The translations under genes were made by a program, and so were the position numbers. DNA of 31,448 nucleotides, taken from assembly GCA_964485635.1 (NCBI GenBank), contig CAZAJS010000007.1, positions 1-31,448 on the forward strand. The letters run 5' to 3'. The DNA comes from CAZAJS01 sp964485635 (GTDB lineage: Bacteria > Pseudomonadota > Gammaproteobacteria > Francisellales > Francisellaceae). This document shows, piece after piece, positions 15,769 through 22,453 of this stretch (position 1 is its first letter; every line of letters starts with the position of its first letter). A model generated the notes under the pieces. It saw only the letters and a list, made by a program, of their open reading frames with translations, was not told the origin of the DNA and did no database searches.

Positions 15769-16737
15769 ATGCATTATTTATTCATTTTAGTTGGATTATT
15801 ATTACTTTTTTTCGGAGGAGATTTTCTAGTTAATAGTAGTGTTCGATTAGCAAAGATACTTGGATTATCCGATGTTTTAATTGGCGTTGTGATGATTGGG
15901 TTTGGCACATCAGCTCCAGAATTATTTGTTTCTCTTCAAGCCGCGTTGTTCAATCAGCCAGATATTGCATTAGGTAATGTTGTTGGAAGCAATCTGGCAA
16001 ATATTTTATTAATTTTAGGTGTCACTGCGATGATTTTTCCTGTGATGTGCCAAGATCATGCTGTCAAGAGAGGAACATTAATAGGTGGGCTTGTCAGTAT
16101 TATTTTATTTGCTATGACATTTTTTGATTTTATCAGTCGTTTTGTCGGCTTGTGCTTTATGTTCATTTTAGTTGGCTATTTAATGGTAAGTTATCACATT
16201 GAAAAAAACCATAATACTTCAATGGTCGTGGCTTCATTAGATACCTCGAGAATTGTTAAAAGTCATCGGCAGATAGGCCAAGTTTTTTGGTTAATTATCG
16301 TTTGTATTATTAGTATTAGTATGCTTGTGATTGGCGCGACAAGTTTAGTTAAAGGAGCTAGTTACTTAGCACATCAATTTGGCATTTCTGATGCGATTAT
16401 TGGATTGTCAGTTGTTGCAATTGGCACATCATTACCTGAGTTGGCAACAGCTATTTCAGCTGCTTTGAAAAAAAATACAGCCATTATCATGGGGGGTGTA
16501 TTGGGAAGTAATTTATTTAATACATTAAGTATTCTAGGCTTGGTTTCAATTATTCAACCAATTTCTATGTCAAGCACAATTGCCACATTTGATATTCAGG
16601 TAGCTATGACTGTGGCATTGCTGTTAATGTTCATTGTCGTGTTGTTTAAGCAATTATCACGGACAGTCGGTGGGTTCTTTTTATTATTTTATGGGATTTA
16701 TATCATACAAATGTATAGTACAATCCAGACTAGTTAG
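15769..16737 (+). CDS. Calcium/sodium antiporter, CaxA/YrbG family
   Basis: This is a 322-residue inner-membrane cation/Ca2+ exchanger. Both alpha-repeats are clear. The first has GFGTSAPELFVS and GNVVGSNLANILLILG; the second has AIGTSLPELATAI and GGVLGSNLFNTLSILG. These inverted repeats supply the ion-binding acidic and polar residues. About 10 transmembrane segments are expected, with a central loop at IEKNHNTSMVV. GAGG lies about 15 bp upstream of the ATG. In E. coli the homologue yrbG lies next to mlaFEDCB; here the exchanger converges on an MCE operon from the other side, so the neighbourhood is retained but rearranged. The 117-bp gap before it holds a short palindrome GGCATAATGCC (15667-15677) and an inverted repeat TTTCAA/TTGAAA (15725-15743), of unknown meaning. 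Confidence 0.9.
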   Translation: MHYLFILVGLLLLFFGGDFLVNSSVRLAKILGLSDVLIGVVMIGFGTSAPELFVSLQAALFNQPDIALGNVVGSNLANILLILGVTAMIFPVMCQDHAVKRGTLIGGLVSIILFAMTFFDFISRFVGLCFMFILVGYLMVSYHIEKNHNTSMVVASLDTSRIVKSHRQIGQVFWLIIVCIISISMLVIGATSLVKGASYLAHQFGISDAIIGLSVVAIGTSLPELATAISAALKKNTAIIMGGVLGSNLFNTLSILGLVSIIQPISMSSTIATFDIQVAMTVALLLMFIVVLFKQLSRTVGGFFLLFYGIYIIQMYSTIQTS

Positions 16738-16747
16738 TTGGTATTTG

Positions 16748-16767
16748 AAATGCGAATGAAGCATTTT
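16748..16767 (+). terminator. Weak hairpin between convergent genes
   Basis: AAATGC (16748-16753) pairs with GCATTT (16761-16766) around a 7-nt loop, with only a short T-run. It is the sole hairpin in the 41-bp gap between caxA and the convergent MCE operon. It would be a poor terminator. Confidence 0.25.
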
Positions 16768-16778
16768 GATCAGTCTTA

Positions 16779-17432
16779 TTAATGCGTAGATTGGTATGTG
16801 CGCAACTCTTTCGAGCTCCAATCAATGGCTTTTTGTGCAATCAGGCCAGCAAGTTGATTGGCTGCTTGTGTAAAGCCTTTTGTTCCAATGTCGACTGTTG
16901 TTTTTTCAGAAAAACGTTGTGAAGCTATTAATTGCCCAGTTGTACGATCTACAATTTGATAAGTCATTGTTAAAACAACTTGACTTTCTTGCTTATTTTG
17001 GATGGTTTGAATTAATTGATTGATAGTTGCTGTTAAATAATATGAATATTGGCCTGTAAATTGTCCTGAGGCAATATGACGAAATTGATTACTGTGATTA
17101 AAATAACTAACATTGGTGTTATATAACATATCCGCGGGTGCACTGGCCCATTCATATTGGGGGTAAGCTTGGATCTGATTGTGATGTAGACTATAAAACA
17201 TTTTGGTGCCAAGAAAAGGGGTATCAGCTTGAAAGGGACGAATAAATAAGGTGATATCTAATGGTGTTTGACGCATCTGATGCATCTTTTTAACATCAGC
17301 TGGGTTTGCTTGAATAATGCTTAATGGCGTTGTTGTTGTTTTAACAGGAGACAATAATGCGCAGCCTGAAAGGCTGGTAATTAATAAACCACTAATCGCA
17401 CTCATCCATTTATTACGGTATCGATTCATCAT
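16779..17432 (-). CDS. PqiC-like ABC-transport auxiliary lipoprotein of the MCE system
   Basis: This is a 217-residue outer-membrane lipoprotein candidate. The signal peptide ends in a perfect lipobox, LSGC (Cys24). The mature part matches the pattern of the ABC-type transport auxiliary lipoprotein family (PqiC/YmbA type). That pattern is an N-terminal short segment, LDITLFIRPFQAD, a central MFYSLHHNQIQAYPQYEWASAP-like tract typical of the family, and VVLTMTYQIVDRTTGQLIASQRF near the C-terminus. PqiC is known to sit in the outer membrane and receive the MCE tunnel of PqiB. It is the last gene of the operon, 15 bp after the MCE gene. I infer that it anchors this transporter to the outer membrane in place of MlaA/MlaC. 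Confidence 0.8.
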   Translation of the reverse strand: MMNRYRNKWMSAISGLLITSLSGCALLSPVKTTTTPLSIIQANPADVKKMHQMRQTPLDITLFIRPFQADTPFLGTKMFYSLHHNQIQAYPQYEWASAPADMLYNTNVSYFNHSNQFRHIASGQFTGQYSYYLTATINQLIQTIQNKQESQVVLTMTYQIVDRTTGQLIASQRFSEKTTVDIGTKGFTQAANQLAGLIAQKAIDWSSKELRTYQSTH

Positions 17433-17447
17433 TAAATCCTATTGATA

Positions 17448-18266
17448 TTAAAAATTCGGTTGTAATACTTTTTTTCCTCGGATTAAAACATCCGGATTTT
17501 GATTTAACATTTCAAGAAAACTATCAACTTTTGTGCTTGTTCCTTGTAATTGTTGAATTAAATGATTTAAATTAGGAATTAATAAATTATTCACACTTGG
17601 TAAAGTTTGATTATTCATACTTTTGGTCATTTTTTGAACTTGACTGAATGTGTTATCAATATTCGTAATCATATGATCAAATTGTTTTGAATGCTCAGTT
17701 GCTGTTTTAGTTAGTTGATTCAAGTCTTGTAAAATTGAATTGAAATGACTCATATTTTTAGGTGATAGCATCAAGCCAACTTTTTGTGTGATCATATCAA
17801 CATTTTTTAAAATTTGTTGTGATTGTGTCAATAAATTTTCAATGGCTGGCGGTCGTGTTCGAATTTCTGGAAATGGTGGTTTATCATTTGGCATAAGGGC
17901 TAATTGTTTTTCTTTATCTTTCGCAATTCTAAGTGCCACATAATTCATTCCTGTGATACCTTTAGGGCGTAAAGTAGCAAAAGTGTTTGTTTGGATTGGT
18001 GTGCCTTGTGCAATATCTAAATAGACTCGAACATGACTAGGATCATTATCTTCTAAGGCAAAGCTAGCAACTTTGCCGACAGGAACACCATTATATTCTA
18101 CTGTTGCATCTTTTTGTAAGCCATGAATACTGCTATTAAAAATTGCCACATATTTATAGTATTTTGGTTGATGAATACCAAAAGCCAACCAAAAACCAAT
18201 GAAAAATAATCCAATCATTAAAATAATGACAAATAATCCTGTTGAGAAATAAGCGCGTTTAGTCAT
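17448..18266 (-). CDS. MCE-domain lipid transport protein (MlaD-like)
   Basis: This is a 272-residue periplasmic-facing protein with one N-terminal transmembrane helix (about 8-30, GLFVIILMIGLFFIGFWLA) and a single MCE domain (about 36-115). The domain contains VEYNGVPVGKVASFALE and LRPKGITGMNYVALRI. Such domains form hexameric rings through which phospholipids pass. A long C-terminal helical region follows, rich in Asn, Gln and Thr (about 140-272), longer than in E. coli MlaD (183 residues). It could form an extended coiled tunnel or contact the lipoprotein. The gene overlaps the ATPase gene by 8 bp. MlaD is a family name; this operon type lacks mlaC, so the direct E. coli symbol is not applied. 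Confidence 0.88.
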   Translation of the reverse strand: MTKRAYFSTGLFVIILMIGLFFIGFWLAFGIHQPKYYKYVAIFNSSIHGLQKDATVEYNGVPVGKVASFALEDNDPSHVRVYLDIAQGTPIQTNTFATLRPKGITGMNYVALRIAKDKEKQLALMPNDKPPFPEIRTRPPAIENLLTQSQQILKNVDMITQKVGLMLSPKNMSHFNSILQDLNQLTKTATEHSKQFDHMITNIDNTFSQVQKMTKSMNNQTLPSVNNLLIPNLNHLIQQLQGTSTKVDSFLEMLNQNPDVLIRGKKVLQPNF

Positions 18267-19062
18267 GGTGATGTCCCGAAGTGCCTATTATTGAGGAGTT
18301 TGTTGCGTTTTTTGTATTAAAAAACCGTTGTAAAGCCAGATAATCTGATTTAGCAGCGTTAGCAACTGTGTCGTGGATTAATACTTGTTGATCGGCTAAA
18401 TACACAAATTCATCTGACACTTGCCATGTTAAGTCAACATCATGGGTGATCATAATAACAGTTAAAGATAAATCTTTTTTTAATTTTAAAATCAGTTGTC
18501 CTAATGCTTTACTAGCTTGTGGGTCGAGTCCTGCTGAAGGTTCATCTAAAAAAACAACTTGGGGGTCAAGTGCTAAAGTTCTGGCTAATGCTGCACGTTT
18601 AATCATACCACCACTTAAATCAGAAGGGTATTTCATGCAATCATGATGCGACAGCCCGGCCATTTTGATTTTAATACCGGCTAGCATTTTCATGGTACTT
18701 TCTGAAAAATCAGTATATTCATTTAAAGGAAACATCACATTTTCTAATACACTTAATCCATTAAAAAGGGCGCCCCCTTGAAACATCATGCCAAGTCTTG
18801 CTGCAAGTTCGCGGCGTTTTTTAGGATGGTCATAAATCTCAGAAACACTTTGACCCCAAAGAGTAATATCACCACCTTCCTCAATGCGATCAAGCATTAA
18901 AATACGATGGACTAAGGTTGTTTTTCCACAACCACTATTACCAGAAATGGTAATAATCTTTCCTTGATTAAAAGTCACATTTAAATTGTGGTGTACCCAG
19001 TCATCACCAAAACGTGTATTTAAGTTTTTAACACAAATAATCGGTTGTGTTTGTTGTTCCAT
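18259..19062 (-). CDS. ABC transporter ATP-binding protein of the MCE system (MlaF-like)
   Basis: This is a 267-residue cytoplasmic ATPase that powers the MCE lipid transporter. Seen motifs are Walker A GNSGCGKTT (41-49), Q-loop Gln95 in MMFQGGALF (the MQGGALF form is typical of MCE ATPases), signature LSGGM (149-153), Walker B VVFLDEPSAGLDP with Glu174, and switch His207 in ITHD. The signature has Met in place of the usual Gln, also common in this subfamily. The C-terminal tail ends in GHHHD after a Ser/Asn-rich stretch. The stop of the permease gene is immediately followed by this ATG (0 bp), and the 3' end overlaps the MCE gene by 8 bp, so the operon is tightly packed. Confidence 0.92.
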   Translation of the reverse strand: MEQQTQPIICVKNLNTRFGDDWVHHNLNVTFNQGKIITISGNSGCGKTTLVHRILMLDRIEEGGDITLWGQSVSEIYDHPKKRRELAARLGMMFQGGALFNGLSVLENVMFPLNEYTDFSESTMKMLAGIKIKMAGLSHHDCMKYPSDLSGGMIKRAALARTLALDPQVVFLDEPSAGLDPQASKALGQLILKLKKDLSLTVIMITHDVDLTWQVSDEFVYLADQQVLIHDTVANAAKSDYLALQRFFNTKNATNSSIIGTSGHHHD

Positions 19063-20217
19063 TTATAAGCCCACCGTACTGAATAGAATTGAAAATAATC
19101 CATCTGCAATGATAATTAAAAAAATGGAATAGACAACACTTTTCGTTGTTTCTTGGCCAATGCTAAAGGCATCATGTTGTACTTGCAGCCCCCGATAACA
19201 GCCAGTACACGCAATAATAAATGCAAAAAAGGGTGTTTTAATGAGTCCTAATAAATATTGGTCAATGCCTACTGATGATTGAAAGCGAGCTAAAAAGCTT
19301 GCTGGGGTAATATCCAGAAACGCATAAGCCATAGTCATGGCGCCAATCACACTAGCAATATTTGCAACAAGTGTAATTAATGGTAGTGAAATCATCATCC
19401 CTGTGACGCGTGGTAAAACTAAGCGTTTGATTGGATTAACGCCAAATGTTTGTAACGCATCAATTTCTTGTTGGACTTTTTGTGTTCCAATTTCAGCTGT
19501 AAATGCCGAACCAGAACGCCCTGCTACAATAATGGCTGCAACAAGTGGGGCAAATTCACGTAATAATGCCATACCTGTTAAATCAACAACAAAAATACTA
19601 GCACCATATTGTGCTAACTGTAAGCCTGCTTGATAGCACAGGATCACACCAATTAAAAACGATAATAAACTAATAATTCCGATTGCTTTGTATCCAGCCT
19701 CAAAAACTACTTGGCTGATTAATTTAATACGTTTTTTCAGGGGAAAGTCAGAAAATTGAAAAAAATTAACAACAATTTGGCCTAGAAACCCAATAAAATC
19801 CTTAAGCGCTTTGCTATAGTTTTCTGCACTTTCCCCAAGTGCATAAATTTTATCAGCGTATCCTTTCCGAACACTTGGCATATCTTTTTTATTGGCCTGT
19901 TGTAGTGATTCTATTTGTTCAGTTGTGTTGTTAAATAAACTCAAATGTTGCGCTGAGGCTTTAATTTGACTAAGGCTAATTTGCCATTTTTGGCAAATGG
20001 TCTGTAAAAAAAAACTTCCGGAAGTATCTAAATATTCAATCTTTGTTGCATCAATTACTTCAACTGAATATTGGGCATATTGATTTAATGTATTTTTTAA
20101 AGCTTGTTCATTAATACTAGACCAACACCATTTGCCTGATAAATATAAGGCTTTTTGCTCGGCTTGATAAGTCAACTGAGCGGGTTGATTGTTAGCCATT
20201 GATATGCCTGTATTCAT
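19063..20217 (-). CDS. MlaE-family permease with N-terminal STAS domain
   Basis: This is a 384-residue permease of an MCE-type lipid ABC transporter. The first 110 residues form a STAS domain (IDATKIEYLDTSGSFFLQ, with the DTSG turn at 64-67), the module that E. coli encodes separately as MlaB. The permease part (about 150-384) has the MlaE/YrbE signature: GLQLAQYGASIFVVDLTGMALLREFAPLVAAIIVAGRSGSAFTAEIGTQKV, then EIDALQTFGVNPIKRLVLPR, with five or six membrane helices. The fusion removes the need for mlaB. Two ATGs are possible (20217 or 20199, beginning MANNQPAQL); neither has a strong Shine-Dalgarno. It is first in a four-gene operon with the ATPase, MCE protein and PqiC-like lipoprotein, and is preceded by a good promoter. 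Confidence 0.92.
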   Translation of the reverse strand: MNTGISMANNQPAQLTYQAEQKALYLSGKWCWSSINEQALKNTLNQYAQYSVEVIDATKIEYLDTSGSFFLQTICQKWQISLSQIKASAQHLSLFNNTTEQIESLQQANKKDMPSVRKGYADKIYALGESAENYSKALKDFIGFLGQIVVNFFQFSDFPLKKRIKLISQVVFEAGYKAIGIISLLSFLIGVILCYQAGLQLAQYGASIFVVDLTGMALLREFAPLVAAIIVAGRSGSAFTAEIGTQKVQQEIDALQTFGVNPIKRLVLPRVTGMMISLPLITLVANIASVIGAMTMAYAFLDITPASFLARFQSSVGIDQYLLGLIKTPFFAFIIACTGCYRGLQVQHDAFSIGQETTKSVVYSIFLIIIADGLFSILFSTVGL

Positions 20218-20223
20218 TATGCG

Positions 20224-20257
20224 ATTTGATCTTTTAATTGTACCTTAAAGATCAAAT
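20224..20257. promoter_or_regulatory. 11-bp inverted repeat overlapping the MCE operon promoter
   Basis: ATTTGATCTTT (20224-20234) is repeated as its exact complement AAAGATCAAAT (20247-20257), with 12 bp between. The repeat covers the -10 element, most of the spacer and the predicted start of minus-strand transcription. This is where a repressor would act. No T-tract follows on either strand, so a terminator role is unlikely. Confidence 0.55.
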
Positions 20258-20264
20258 GAGTCAA
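20237..20264 (-). promoter_or_regulatory. Promoter of the MCE transporter operon
   Basis: Read on the minus strand, TTGACT (20259-20264) and TACAAT (20237-20242) each match consensus at five of six positions and are 16 bp apart. The start is expected near 20230, just upstream of the permease gene. Confidence 0.65.
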
Positions 20265-20296
20265 GTTTAAACGCGTTAATATCATGGTTGAAATAT

Positions 20297-20325
20297 TTGG
20301 TATTTTTGATAAGTTACATTACACT
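20297..20325 (+). promoter_or_regulatory. Weak promoter candidate for lpxK
   Basis: TTGGTA (20297-20302) and TACACT (20320-20325) are 17 bp apart, each with four matches to consensus. They lie about 30 bp before the lpxK ATG and are divergent from the MCE operon promoter. Confidence 0.3.
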
Positions 20326-20356
20326 GGGCAAATGAGTGGTGCAATTGTAACAGTTA

Positions 20357-21391
20357 ATGATAAAACAGCATTTTTTAAATTGTTGGTATTGTAAAAAAAG
20401 GTGTTTTCTTTTTAAATGCTTGTTATGGCCATTTTCAAAGCTTTATCAGCTCATTATTACGATAAGACGTTATTGGTTACAACGTCATGCCTATCAAAGT
20501 CACAAACCAGTGATTATGATAGGCAATATTACCGTTGGTGGAACAGGAAAAACACCAGTTGTGATTGCTATTGCGCGTTGGTTGAGCAAGCAGCACTATC
20601 AAATTGCGATTATTTCTCGAGGTTATCAAGCAAGTGCAACAACATTTCCAATGCAAGTAACCGCTGATATTGATTGCCAGCAATGTGGCGATGAGCCTTA
20701 TATGATGAACCAAAGTTTGCCAGATGTGCCAGTCATCATTGATCCGAAACGAGCAAGAGCTGTTGCCTGGATTGAACACCATTATCCAAAAACTGATATT
20801 ATTCTAAGTGATGATGGCCTACAGCATTATGCATTAGCACGTGCCTATGAAATTGTGGTGATTGATGGAGCTAGAGGCCAAGGGAATGGATTATTATTAC
20901 CCGCAGGCCCTTTACGAGAACCGTTGAGTCGACTAAATACCGTGGATCAAATTGTGATAAATCAAGGCCAACCGATCACCATGTCACACCATGTGCCAAG
21001 TCAATCTATGCAGATTATTCCAACAGCGTTTGTGCACATAAAAACAGGCAAACGTGTATCAATTAAAGACTGGGTGGATCAGCAAGTGGTTGCAATTGCT
21101 GGGATTGGTAATCCTGAAAGGTTTGAAAAAACGCTTGAACAATGTCAAATCAAGATTATTCAGAGTCATTGGTTTTCCGATCATTATCATTATGCACCAA
21201 GTGATTTTGATCATTTGTCCAATGATGTACTTGTCACCATGACACAAAAAGATGCCGTTAAATGTCAATCATTTGCCAAGGATCATTGGTGGTATTTAGA
21301 AATAGGGACAAATTTACCAGATACTTTTTTTCAAGCGATTGTGCAACAATTACAATTATCTAATAACAAAACAAGGGGTATTGAGTTATGA
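20357..21391 (+). CDS. lpxK: Tetraacyldisaccharide 4'-kinase
   Basis: This membrane-associated kinase phosphorylates the 4' position of the lipid A disaccharide precursor, giving lipid IVA. It has 344 residues. An N-terminal hydrophobic helix (about 17-38) is followed by the P-loop GNITVGGTGKTP (Lys65). ISRGYQA, CGDEPYMM, PKRARAVAWIE, ILSDDGLQHYALARAYEIVVID, GNGLLLPAGPLREPLSRL and FSDHYHY are the remaining conserved LpxK blocks. The N-terminus carries four cysteines (C9, C12, C16, C21), unusual for this enzyme. The expected upstream msbA is missing, and the gene runs divergent from the MCE operon. Its stop overlaps the next ATG by 4 bp (ATGA). Presence of LpxK shows the organism makes lipid A. 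Confidence 0.95.
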   Translation: MIKQHFLNCWYCKKRCFLFKCLLWPFSKLYQLIITIRRYWLQRHAYQSHKPVIMIGNITVGGTGKTPVVIAIARWLSKQHYQIAIISRGYQASATTFPMQVTADIDCQQCGDEPYMMNQSLPDVPVIIDPKRARAVAWIEHHYPKTDIILSDDGLQHYALARAYEIVVIDGARGQGNGLLLPAGPLREPLSRLNTVDQIVINQGQPITMSHHVPSQSMQIIPTAFVHIKTGKRVSIKDWVDQQVVAIAGIGNPERFEKTLEQCQIKIIQSHWFSDHYHYAPSDFDHLSNDVLVTMTQKDAVKCQSFAKDHWWYLEIGTNLPDTFFQAIVQQLQLSNNKTRGIEL

Positions 21392-21990
21392 GTAATAAGT
21401 GGCAGCTGATTTTTGGTATCAGCGGCGTTGTTTTAAGTGGCTTTGGATTGGATGTGGCAGTGGCCAAATCAACTTCTGTGGCAAAACCACATTCACAATG
21501 CCAACAGTTGTTACATCTTTTTTGCCCACCACAAACAATGATTTGTTTCGGTGCAAATGAATCAATGATGGCTCGTATGGCATTTGGCTGTGATCAAGAG
21601 TTGGTGATTGCTGATCAATTACAAGCAGCACCACATACATTAAGCTTGGTTCAAGCAAAAGGCCCTGTAAGCATTATTCGTCAATATTTCCCTGCAGATG
21701 GGCAATCACATTACTATGCTTATACAAATGAAACAGGTTTAGTTAATTTAACAGTGGTTCCAAGTGACATTCAAGCTTCTGATCAACAAACATGGTTGCC
21801 CGTGGCATCAGGACAACCAATAATTCATGAGCACCATCAACGTTGGCAGGTAACAGCACCTGTGTCATTTCGGAAAAACTGTTTAGCGTGTCAGACAGTT
21901 GCAAAGGGCGTTGTGCACGTCAAATTTAATCAAAAAGGCCAAATAATTGAACAAACCATTGATTACATCGCACAACAACCATCTCAATAA
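21388..21990 (+). CDS. Exported protein of unknown function with CxxC motif
   Basis: I do not recognise this 200-residue protein. It has a signal peptide (hydrophobic 7-21, likely cleavage after AVA at residue 26) and six cysteines in the mature part: C38, C46, C53, C68 and a C-terminal C165-x-x-C168 (NCLACQ). The segment WQVTAPVSFRKNCLACQTVAKG, followed by VVHVKF, looks like the end of periplasmic Tll0287/DUF3365-type domains. In those, APV..., CxxCH and a short beta strand occur, but here the heme-ligand His is Gln169, so a c-type heme is unlikely. That resemblance is only by eye. The gene overlaps lpxK by 4 bp and is co-translated with it, which suggests an envelope role. A disulfide-bonded periplasmic protein is the safest description. 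Confidence 0.8.
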   Translation: MSNKWQLIFGISGVVLSGFGLDVAVAKSTSVAKPHSQCQQLLHLFCPPQTMICFGANESMMARMAFGCDQELVIADQLQAAPHTLSLVQAKGPVSIIRQYFPADGQSHYYAYTNETGLVNLTVVPSDIQASDQQTWLPVASGQPIIHEHHQRWQVTAPVSFRKNCLACQTVAKGVVHVKFNQKGQIIEQTIDYIAQQPSQ

Positions 21991-22152
21991 TGGGCGATTG
22001 ACATCGATAGATGCTTATAATAGTGTGGAGCGATTACTGTTTTTAATAAAAAAATCACATTAATGATCTCAAGCAATAGGTTAGGGTGGTTGTTCATATT
22101 GAATGATTGTTTCAACTATATTCACCTTGCTTCAATCTAATCAATTATTACG

Positions 22153-22196
22153 AACCAATAAGCCGATATACGCTTATGGGTTGATGTTATTTTTTT
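22153..22196 (+). terminator. Candidate terminator downstream of the lpxK operon
   Basis: AACCAATAAGC (22153-22163) pairs with GCTTATGGGTT (22172-22182) with one A-G mismatch around an 8-nt loop. After a 4-nt gap comes TTATTTTTTT (22187-22196). The gap before the T-tract lowers confidence. Confidence 0.5.
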
Positions 22197-22377
22197 AAAG
22201 GGATTAGGCTGGCTAAAATAACAATCATATTCTTACTAGATACAATCATTAGCAATAAACAATGGGTTAGCTAAAAAGGTTTGAACTCATAGTCTAAAAA
22301 TTGAACTTGATTCGATCGATCAATAGTCAATATTCCGCTTTATGTAAGATTCAGTCCAGATACTTGTCATTAGGCAT

Positions 22378-22401
22378 AAAAAAGGCCCCTAATAATGGGG
22401 C
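22378..22401 (-). terminator. Intrinsic terminator of rpsA
   Basis: On the minus strand GCCCC and GGGGC (plus-strand 22397-22401 and 22385-22389) form a GC-rich stem with a 7-nt loop, followed by CTTTTTT. It lies about 50 bp past the rpsA stop. Confidence 0.85.
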
Positions 22402-22453
22402 AATAGTCAATAAGATAATATATTAATTAGAAGAATGATTGCCTTAAGCAATA

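Larger units (their letters stand above)
21991..22453. other. 463-bp gene-poor gap between the lpxK operon and rpsA
   Basis: I see no convincing gene here. A TATAAT lies at 22016-22021 with a TTGACA at 21998-22003, but their 12-bp spacing is too short for one promoter. A hairpin with T-tract (22153-22196) and the rpsA terminator (22378-22401) are annotated separately. A short untranslated RNA from about 22028 to 22196 is conceivable but not supported by anything else. Confidence 0.5.

Noticed and set aside
20008..20017. A-rich tracts in the STAS-permease gene as possible slippage sites
   Set aside because: The reading frame is intact through them, and nothing suggests programmed frameshifting.
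21998..22021. TTGACA followed by TATAAT as a promoter of a small RNA gene
   Set aside because: The spacing is 12 bp, too short for sigma70; each box alone is common in AT-rich sequence.
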